Shown in pieces: positions 21,669 to 28,320 of a stretch of 28,320 nucleotides of DNA (positions within the stretch are counted from its first letter, which is position 1; every line of letters starts with the position of its first letter). The DNA lies in NCBI GenBank assembly GCA_002403115.1, contig DHHE01000157.1:1-28320 (forward strand), read 5' to 3'. The notes beneath the pieces are model-generated. The model worked only from the letters and a program-made list of their open reading frames with translations, made no database searches and had not been told where the DNA came from. Source of the DNA: a bacterium UBP2_UBA4780 (GTDB lineage Bacteria; Edwardsbacteria; AC1; EtOH8). The position numbers were made by a program, and so were the translations under genes.

Positions 21669-23620
21669 CCGTTTTTTTGCCCCGCCAGACGGATCCTCAG
21701 GCCCGATTCGCCCGCCAGCAGCAGCAGGGCCAGCAACAGCAGAGCCCTCCAGGCCGGCTGCCCCGGGCCGGACCGGCCGGGGCCGGCGCCTTCGGCCGCC
21801 CAATCCACCTGAGCGAGCATCGCCGCCAGCTTTTCCGGCTCCAGCGGTTCCAGGTCCGATTCTCCGGACGGGAGGTTGGCCGCCGCCACCCGCCGGCCGC
21901 CCGGGCCGGAGACCCGGTACCATCCGGGTTTGTCCAGGGCCCAAGACCGCATCCTGTTTTCGGTGACCCCCGGCAAGCTCCCTCCACCTGGAACGGCCAG
22001 TCCCCCGGCCAGCTCCTGGCGCAGGCGGAGCGTGTCCCCGGCATGGAACTGAACCGCCCGGCACCATTCGCCGGCATGTTCCAGCGATCGGTGCAGCATC
22101 ACCGGAAAGGCCGGCCGGTAGGCCAGGTCGCTCATCGAGGGGTCTATCCCGAAAAGCCATAGGACCAGCGGTCCGCGGGAAGATTCCTCCAGCACCAGGC
22201 CCGGATCCCTACCCCCGATCATCAGGGCCGCCGGTACCGGGTAAGCCGCCCTCCAATACCGGCTGACCTGGACCGCCCCGGCCGACCGGGCATCCCATTC
22301 CGGCCCCAGCCCTGACGGTCCCGGTGTCAGCCTCTGCGGCTGTTCACCGGCCTGGATCATCATTAAAAGATTCGCGGCCGAACCCAGGCCCGCCAGCAGC
22401 CTGTTGTACCGGTCGGGCGCGTCCTGCAGCGGCACGATGACCACCGCTCCCTTGCCCGGCCCGACCGCGCCGGAGAGGACTTCGATCAGCGGCTCCTCCA
22501 GCCGGCTGGCCGCCACCAGGATGACGTCGGCTTGCCTCAGGTCGCCGGGCCCCGGCGACATCGTCCGTTTCCAGCGCCAGCCGGCCCCGGACAGCGATTC
22601 CAGGGCCCTGGCCAGCAGGGCCTGTCCCGGGGCGTCGGCCTCGGCCGCCACCAGGCACATCTTGCCGGCCGCCCCGGACCCGCCCAGGTAGTAGGCGTTG
22701 TCCAGCGCCAGCCCGTCGTCCTGCGCCCTCAGGCAAAGCGAGTCCCCGGACGGTAGCTCCATCCCGATCGAGAAACTCCCGTCCTCCAAAACGGCGGCCG
22801 ACGTCCGGTGGACCACCCGCCCGCCCTGCTCCAGGCTGACCCGGGCCGGCCCCTCCCCGGTCCACCTTCCATCCACCGCCAGCCGGCCGCGCAGGGACGA
22901 GGCCGTGACGGAAAGCCATGTCAGGTTGGCCGGCGGCGGCTTCAGCCCGGCGTCCACCAGGACCACCCTGGCCTTCGACTCCAGCCTCTCCACGGGTCCA
23001 CCGGTCCCGCCGAGTGAAGATCTTTGGAAATCGCTGGCCATGATGATCAACGGCGATTTCGCCTGGACCAGCATCCGGTCGGCCGCGGCCAGCGCCCCGG
23101 CCAGGTCGGTGCCCGCCTCCCTGGGTTCGGCCGCTTCGATCGCCCGGGAGGCGGCCCCGGGTGCCACGAAACCGGACAGCACCGGCGTCCCCCGGCCGCC
23201 GCCTACGACCGCCACCCTGGACCCCGTCCCCAGCCCCTTCAGCACCTTGTCCAGTCCGCGCTTGGCGACGTCCATGGCGGTGATGCCGCCGCGCCCGGAC
23301 GCCATGCTGGCCGAATCGTCCAGGATGACCACCGCCCACTGTTCGGCCGGGGACAGCCATCCCGGCAGGCCGCCCCGCACCAGGGGCCGGGCCAGCACGG
23401 CCACCAGGACCACGACCATCAGCGTTCGGATCGCCAAAAGCAGCAGCTCCTCCAGCCGGTGCCTCCTCCAGACCACGACCTGCTGCTCGGTCAGCAGCAT
23501 CAGGCTGGGAAAGGGGATCCTCCGGAAGCGGCGCCGGCGCAGCAGGTGCAGCAGCCAGGGCACGGCGGCCAGGGGCAGCAGGGCCCAGGCCCAGGGGTAT
23601 TGGAATCCGACGAAGTCCAT
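21665..23620 (-). CDS. BatA-like membrane protein with VWA domain
   Basis: This 651-residue protein starts with the aerotolerance-regulator N-terminal module: FQYPWAWALLPLAAVPWLLH (helix 1), basic RRRRFRRIPFPSL, then a second helix at about 60-80. A von Willebrand A domain follows (about 95-230) with a metal-ion site ILDDSASM (Asp101, Ser103, Ser105). The middle and C-terminal parts (about 235-620) form a periplasmic region of beta-rich, class-I amidotransferase-like character usual in this group, and the protein ends with a transmembrane helix (LLLLALLLLAGES) and a short basic tail. Bat proteins act with MoxR ATPases in envelope stress or complex assembly, but no MoxR gene is in the window. 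The ATG at 23620 lies 4 bases after the thiD stop, so coupling is likely. Confidence 0.87.
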   Translation of the reverse strand: MDFVGFQYPWAWALLPLAAVPWLLHLLRRRRFRRIPFPSLMLLTEQQVVVWRRHRLEELLLLAIRTLMVVVLVAVLARPLVRGGLPGWLSPAEQWAVVILDDSASMASGRGGITAMDVAKRGLDKVLKGLGTGSRVAVVGGGRGTPVLSGFVAPGAASRAIEAAEPREAGTDLAGALAAADRMLVQAKSPLIIMASDFQRSSLGGTGGPVERLESKARVVLVDAGLKPPPANLTWLSVTASSLRGRLAVDGRWTGEGPARVSLEQGGRVVHRTSAAVLEDGSFSIGMELPSGDSLCLRAQDDGLALDNAYYLGGSGAAGKMCLVAAEADAPGQALLARALESLSGAGWRWKRTMSPGPGDLRQADVILVAASRLEEPLIEVLSGAVGPGKGAVVIVPLQDAPDRYNRLLAGLGSAANLLMMIQAGEQPQRLTPGPSGLGPEWDARSAGAVQVSRYWRAAYPVPAALMIGGRDPGLVLEESSRGPLVLWLFGIDPSMSDLAYRPAFPVMLHRSLEHAGEWCRAVQFHAGDTLRLRQELAGGLAVPGGGSLPGVTENRMRSWALDKPGWYRVSGPGGRRVAAANLPSGESDLEPLEPEKLAAMLAQVDWAAEGAGPGRSGPGQPAWRALLLLALLLLAGESGLRIRLAGQKNG

Positions 23621-23624
23621 CCGG

Positions 23625-24425
23625 TTATTCCGGCCGGGAGTTCACCATCCGCCAGAAGTGGTCCAGCGACCCGGTCCCCCGGCCGGTGCGGTAGGAACGG
23701 CCGATGGCGCCGGTGACATACCGCTTGGCCCCGCGCACCGCCTCGCCGATGCCGCGGCCCCGGGCCAGATAGGCGGCCATGGCCGCCGACAGGGTGCAGC
23801 CGGTGCCGTGGGTGTGCCTGGTCCGGACCCTTGATGAGCGGAGTTCGACAAAGCGCCGCCCGTCGAAAAGAACGTCCGCCGCCGCGCCCCCGAGGTGGCC
23901 GCCCTTCACCAGCACGTGGGACGGGCCCATGCCATGGATCCTCCGGGCCGCCTCCCGCATCTCCCCGATGGTCCTCACCGGCATCCCGGCCAGCCGGGAC
24001 GCCTCGTCCATGTTGGGGGTGACCACGGCCGCCAGCGGCAGCAGCTCGCGGATCAGGGCCCTCTCCGCCGACCGCTTGAGCAGGGGATGCCCCCCCTTGG
24101 CCACCATCACCGGGTCCACCACCAGCGGCTTGATGTTGAACCTTTTGACGTCGCGGGCCACCTGCCTGATCATCCCGGCGTCGAACAGCATCCCCGTCTT
24201 GGCCGCCCCGCACCCGATGTCCTCCATCACCGCCTTGATCTGGGCCGAGACGATCCCGGCGGAGAGGCGCTCCACCCCTAAGACACCTTGGCTGTTCTGG
24301 GCGGTGACCGCCGTCACGGCGCACAGCCCGTGGACCCCCAACGAGGCGAAGGTCCGCAGGTCGGCCTGGATGCCGGCCCCGCCCCCGGAGTCCGAGCCGG
24401 CGATGGTCAGGGCGAAATACTTCAT
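23625..24425 (-). CDS. thiD: Hydroxymethylpyrimidine/phosphomethylpyrimidine kinase
   Basis: ThiD phosphorylates hydroxymethylpyrimidine twice to give HMP diphosphate, the pyrimidine half of thiamine. The protein has 266 residues, the family length. It begins ALTIAGSDSGGGAGIQADLR, has VTAVTAQNSQGV, KTGMLFD, VVDPVMVAKGGHPLL, TPNMDEASRL, VLVKGGH and the anion-hole motif HGTGCTLSAA with the catalytic region Cys. All expected motifs are present, so the enzyme should be active. The start codon overlaps the stop of the PHP gene (ATGA, 24422-24425). A 13-bp perfect palindrome, TATAGTGACTATA (24425-24437), sits on the start, and I see no good ribosome site, so translation is probably coupled to the upstream gene. 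No TPP riboswitch or other thiamine gene is visible. Confidence 0.95.
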   Translation of the reverse strand: MKYFALTIAGSDSGGGAGIQADLRTFASLGVHGLCAVTAVTAQNSQGVLGVERLSAGIVSAQIKAVMEDIGCGAAKTGMLFDAGMIRQVARDVKRFNIKPLVVDPVMVAKGGHPLLKRSAERALIRELLPLAAVVTPNMDEASRLAGMPVRTIGEMREAARRIHGMGPSHVLVKGGHLGGAAADVLFDGRRFVELRSSRVRTRHTHGTGCTLSAAMAAYLARGRGIGEAVRGAKRYVTGAIGRSYRTGRGTGSLDHFWRMVNSRPE

Positions 24426-25198
24426 ATAGTGACTATACTATCTTTATATCTTCCGAAGGTATGGCCGATGTCCGCTGCCCGGTGGGCGTCGCTGCCCAGC
24501 ACCACCCGGCCGTTCATGTCCAGGAAATTTTTTATTACCCCGATATTTGGATAGGTGTCGTTGGGGTCCTGCCTCAGCCCCGAGGTATTGAGCTCGACCA
24601 TCGTGCCGCCGGAGGCGGCCGCCTTCAGTATCCCGTCGATCTCGGCCGCGTACCTCCTCCAGTCCATCGGGCCGTAATGCCTGTGCCCGTACTTCTTGCA
24701 CAGGTCCAGGTGGCCCACCGCGTCGAACAGGCCGCTGGCGGCCAGCCGCCGGGCCTCCTCGAAGTATGGCCGGTAGGCCTCCTCCTCCGACTTCCCGGCG
24801 AAGTATTCATCCTGCCTCTCGACCCGCGAGATGTCCCCGTCGCCTACCATGTGCACCGATCCGATGGAGTAATCGTAGCCGCCCGTCTTGAGAAAGCGGG
24901 CGATCTGTTTCTCGAACTTCGCCTGATAGGTGACCTCCACCCCCCTGAAGACGCGCAGGCCCGGAAACTCCCGGCGGCAGGCCTCGACGCCGTCCCTGAC
25001 GGCCAGGGCGTCGTAGAACCCGAAGCCCTCGTCCGAGGGATCGAAGTCCACGTGCTCGGTGAAGACCAGGGCCCGAAGGCCGATCTCCAGCGCCCGCCGG
25101 CAGGCGTCCCGCGGGGCCATGTCAGAGTCGCACGAATGGCGGGTGTGGAGGTGGGTGTCTATCTCGCCCAGATTGAAGACGAGGATCTCTTGGTTCAT
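24422..25198 (-). CDS. PHP-family hydrolase, histidinol-phosphatase-like
   Basis: This 258-residue protein has all the metal-binding motifs of the polymerase-and-histidinol-phosphatase fold: DTHLHTRHSCDS (motif I), FTEHVDF (II), FRGVEVTY (Glu of motif III), GSVHMV, FDAVGHLDL and VVLGSDAH. These bind three metal ions in a distorted TIM barrel. The KYGHRHYGPMDWRRY segment and overall length match the HisJ/HisK group, so histidinol-phosphate is a reasonable substrate, though no his gene is nearby and other phosphomonoesters are possible. The ATG at 25198 has a weak GAG 8 bases upstream. It heads the three-gene unit with thiD and the BatA-like gene. Confidence 0.87.
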   Translation of the reverse strand: MNQEILVFNLGEIDTHLHTRHSCDSDMAPRDACRRALEIGLRALVFTEHVDFDPSDEGFGFYDALAVRDGVEACRREFPGLRVFRGVEVTYQAKFEKQIARFLKTGGYDYSIGSVHMVGDGDISRVERQDEYFAGKSEEEAYRPYFEEARRLAASGLFDAVGHLDLCKKYGHRHYGPMDWRRYAAEIDGILKAAASGGTMVELNTSGLRQDPNDTYPNIGVIKNFLDMNGRVVLGSDAHRAADIGHTFGRYKDSIVTI

Positions 25199-25253
25199 TG
25201 TTATTACTCAGAGCACTTGATAAGCATATTCCCTGTGGTAAACGAAGTTATTC

Positions 25254-25328
25254 TATAAGGAAGCCAGGAAAGCAGGAGTCCATCGGGGTTTCCATGGTTA
25301 AGGCTTCATGTATTCATGGATTCCTAAT
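25254..25328. repeat. Dispersed hairpin repeat, copy 3 (TAAGGAAACCAGGAA family)
   Basis: ATAAGGAAGCCAGGAAAGCA and, at the other end, TTCATGTATTCATGGATTCC followed by TAAT are imperfect inverted arms related to the copies at 6860-6907 and 6955-6997. It lies in the 249-base gap before the PHP gene; the rest of the gap shows nothing recognisable. Confidence 0.55.
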
Positions 25329-25447
25329 AAAAAGCTATCCATATATTGACCCCGTTAATATCCGGAGCTGCTTGAATGAGTTCTATGGAGCAAAGTCGCA
25401 CTTAGAAACAATGGCTGTGGTTTCGCGTTTTTCGCGGGCAATCCCGT

Positions 25448-25831
25448 TCAGTACCTCCTCGCCCAGCCGCCTTTCTTCCTCCAGGCCGGCGGTTCGCCGT
25501 CCTCGCCCCAGTACTCGGTGATCCGGGCGATGAGCCCGACACGGAACTCGAAGAACGAGACCGCGTGGAAACTGGCCCGGCCGTCCCCGGAGCGGATTCT
25601 GGCGACCGAGACCACACCCGTCCCGCAGGGGTTGATGGAAACGATCCCCGCCTTCCATCTGCCGGGGTATCTGCGGTTGGCCTCGATGAATTTATCCCTG
25701 CCGCGGAATTCATCCCGGGTGTTGGGCCAGCGCACCACCGCCCGCGGGTGCATCAGCTTTTCGGCCTTGTCGAAGTCCCCACGGCCGAACAGGCCCAGGA
25801 ACTTCCTGACCGTCATCAGCTTTTTATCCAT
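25448..25831 (-). CDS. NTF2/SnoaL-like small protein
   Basis: This 127-residue protein has the cone-shaped NTF2-like layout: an N-terminal helix (MTVRKFLGLFGRGDFDKAEK), the PRAVVRWPN strand, a GRDKFIEANRRYPG helix, and paired strands ending in ARITEYWGEDGEPPAW, which is typical of SnoaL-like proteins. The fold is used both by enzymes and by small-ligand binders, and the sequence does not tell which. ATG 25831 overlaps the TPR gene by 8 bases (ATGGATAA) with GGGAG just before it, so the two are translated together and may act together. The C-terminal tail is basic. Confidence 0.8.
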   Translation of the reverse strand: MDKKLMTVRKFLGLFGRGDFDKAEKLMHPRAVVRWPNTRDEFRGRDKFIEANRRYPGRWKAGIVSINPCGTGVVSVARIRSGDGRASFHAVSFFEFRVGLIARITEYWGEDGEPPAWRKKGGWARRY

Positions 25832-27107
25832 TCATCTCCCTCTCGGCCTGGCCGGCCTTCTCCGGCATGCCCAGCTTGCGGTAAAGCTCGGACGAATGCT
25901 CCAGGTACTCCGCGGCCTTGGCGTTATTGCCTATTTGTTTATAGGCCAAGCCCGCCGTCAGCGAGGCCTTGGCCGCCACCGCATCGTCAGCGCACGACTC
26001 CGCCCCCTTCATGGCGCTGAGGGCGAGCTCCAGGGACTCCTCCTGTCTTCCCTGGCGCCGGCGCAGCTCGGCCAGGTCGGCCAGGACGTCGCCGAGCTGG
26101 TCCTCGTCCTCAAGTTCCCGGAAAAGCTTTTCGGACCTCGACAGCAGGGGATCGGCCTCGCCCAGCCGGCCCAGCTCCATCAGGACGAAGCCCAGCGAGC
26201 TGGCCGCCTTGGCCGTATCGGCCTTCTGCCCGACCGACTCCATGATGGCCAGGTCCTCGGCGAAGCATCCGGCCGCCGCCTCCAGGTCGCCGCGCGCCCG
26301 GTGCACCAGGCCGATGTTGCCGGCGGCCATGGCCTGCCCCTGGCGGTAGCCTATCTCCCGGGAGATGTCGTAGTACTGCCGGTAGCATTCCAGGGCCCGA
26401 CCGTGCTCCTTCAGGCTGTAGTGGACGTTCCCCAGGTTTCCCCAGGCGATGCCCACCCCCTGCCGGTCGCCCATCATCGAGGCCGCCTCCAGATTGACTT
26501 GGTACAGCCGGCGGGCATTGCCGTAGTCGCGCTGGGAGCAGTACACCGTGCCCAGGTTGCAGCTGGTCTTCCAGATGCCTGAGAGGAAGTTGATCTCCCG
26601 GAACATCTCCAGGGCTCTGGAAAACACCTCGATCGCCTCCCTTGCCCGGTCCCTCGCCAGGTGCGCGTTGCCCAGGAAGCTCAGGGAGACGGCCGTCTCC
26701 CTGAAGTCGCCCAGCCGCTGGAAAAGCTCCAGGCGCTCCCGGAAGCAGGCCTCGGCTTTCTCGTACTCCCCGTGCGCCCAGTGGAGCGTGCCCGTCTTGC
26801 TGACGGCGTCGGCCGCCCCGCGCAGGTCTCCGTTCTCGCGGAAGAGGGCCTCGGCCTGACGGTAGAGCCCGGCCGACTCGCCGCCCCTCCCCAGGTTCTG
26901 GAGCATCCAGCCCAGCCGGACCAGGTTCTCGGCGCGAAGGCGCGGGTGGCCTTCCGCCGACAGGACCTGGCGCCCACGCTCGTAGGTCTCCCTGGCTTGG
27001 TCCCAGTGGCCGATGATCTCCAGAAGCTCGGCCCGGCGCCTGAGGACCTGGTATGGATAGTAGGAACCGCCCGCAAGGACCCAGTATGGCTTTCTGGCGC
27101 CTGTCAT
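25824..27107 (-). CDS. Tetratricopeptide-repeat protein
   Basis: This protein of about 427 residues consists almost wholly of TPR units with a 40-residue period (about ten), the longer-spaced type seen in LGN/Rapsyn-like and kinase-associated repeats. Recognisable are LGNVHYSLKEHGRALECY, IGLVHRARGDLEAAAGCF, LGFVLMELGRLGEADPLL and LAYKQIGNNAKAAEYLEHSS. No signal peptide, kinase, ATPase or cyclase domain is present. In many bacteria such repeats form the C-terminal part of large Ser/Thr kinase-AAA or adenylate cyclase proteins, and the N-terminus here (VLAGGSYYPYQVLRRRAELL) begins abruptly, so it may be a truncated derivative. The start is uncertain: I give the ATG at 27107 (GAGG 11 bases upstream); a TTG at 27131 would add eight residues. 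Confidence 0.83.
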   Translation of the reverse strand: MTGARKPYWVLAGGSYYPYQVLRRRAELLEIIGHWDQARETYERGRQVLSAEGHPRLRAENLVRLGWMLQNLGRGGESAGLYRQAEALFRENGDLRGAADAVSKTGTLHWAHGEYEKAEACFRERLELFQRLGDFRETAVSLSFLGNAHLARDRAREAIEVFSRALEMFREINFLSGIWKTSCNLGTVYCSQRDYGNARRLYQVNLEAASMMGDRQGVGIAWGNLGNVHYSLKEHGRALECYRQYYDISREIGYRQGQAMAAGNIGLVHRARGDLEAAAGCFAEDLAIMESVGQKADTAKAASSLGFVLMELGRLGEADPLLSRSEKLFRELEDEDQLGDVLADLAELRRRQGRQEESLELALSAMKGAESCADDAVAAKASLTAGLAYKQIGNNAKAAEYLEHSSELYRKLGMPEKAGQAEREMNG

Positions 27108-27173
27108 CGGCGTGACGGCCTCATGGCTCAATGATATAACAGCCGGCCGGGGCTGTCAACCTCTTTCGCCCAA

Positions 27174-27208
27174 GGGCAGGGGGCGTCCGGAATGGACGCC
27201 CCCTGCCC
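27174..27208 (-). terminator. Strong hairpin after the HD-GYP regulator gene
   Basis: A perfect 15-bp inverted repeat (GGGCAGGGGGCGTCC with GGACGCCCCCTGCCC, 5-base loop) lies 22 bases beyond the stop at 27230 and before the TPR gene. There is no T tract on either side, so it may end transcription poorly, protect a 3' end, or need a factor. Confidence 0.6.
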
Positions 27209-27229
27209 CCAGCGGCCGGCCGGCTCGGC

Positions 27230-28318
<1,089 letters not shown>

Positions 28319-28320
28319 GG

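Noticed and set aside
24422..25198. TPP riboswitch or histidine leader upstream of thiD or the PHP gene
   Set aside because: I could not find the conserved TPP elements, and there is no His-rich leader frame in 25199-25447.

Overview
The window is 28.3 kb of mostly high-GC DNA, and every gene I can support lies on the minus strand, so transcription runs from position 28320 towards 1. LptB- and LolD-type ATPases, an O-antigen-type flippase with glycosyltransferases, and a secreted ankyrin protein point to a didermic (Gram-negative) bacterium. Dispersed hairpin repeats and a four-helix-bundle (S23/IVS-type) gene would fit a little-studied environmental lineage. That placement is inference: there is no rRNA, tRNA or phylogenetic marker gene here.

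In transcription order: (1) 28318-27230, a response regulator with an HD-GYP output domain, followed by a 15-bp perfect hairpin. (2) 27107-25448, a TPR protein overlapping an NTF2/SnoaL-like protein. (3) 25198-21665, a tightly packed unit of PHP-family (histidinol-phosphatase-like) hydrolase, ThiD and a BatA-like VWA membrane protein. (4) 21610-20498, a single-gene unit with its own likely promoter and intrinsic terminator, encoding an extracytoplasmic sensor-like and coiled-coil protein. (5) 20407-11846, a surface-glycan operon: flippase, GT4-like glycosyltransferase, PIG-L deacetylase, an intruding four-helix-bundle gene, WbqC-like protein, a GT2-GT9 fusion, another GT4 enzyme and an MFS transporter. 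Most of its junctions are 4-bp start/stop overlaps. (6) 11766-10168, lolD-like and lptB-like ABC ATPases separated by an AATCCGAAAT-type inverted repeat.

(7) 10144-8209 is a visibly AT-rich accessory island. It holds a frameshifted small membrane protein, an archaeal-type (PF01637-like) P-loop ATPase preceded by two abutting palindromes, and two detached copies of the first 37 codons of the neighbouring aminotransferase gene. With the copy inside the intact aminotransferase gene (8208-7003) this makes three direct repeats of about 111 bp with the same inner boundary. This is the most unusual structure in the window and resembles integration into the 5' end of a gene with regeneration of that end.

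(8) 6844-2572 is an envelope-type operon: LiaF-like membrane protein, B12-binding-type radical SAM enzyme, GT2-GtrA fusion and GT-C glycosyltransferase. (9) An NSS-family sodium symporter and an exported ankyrin-repeat protein, cut by the window edge, end the region. A second dispersed repeat family (core TAAGGAAACCAGGAA) occurs three times, near the ends of units 3 and 8 and after the aminotransferase. No stretch longer than 300 bases is without a gene or described element.
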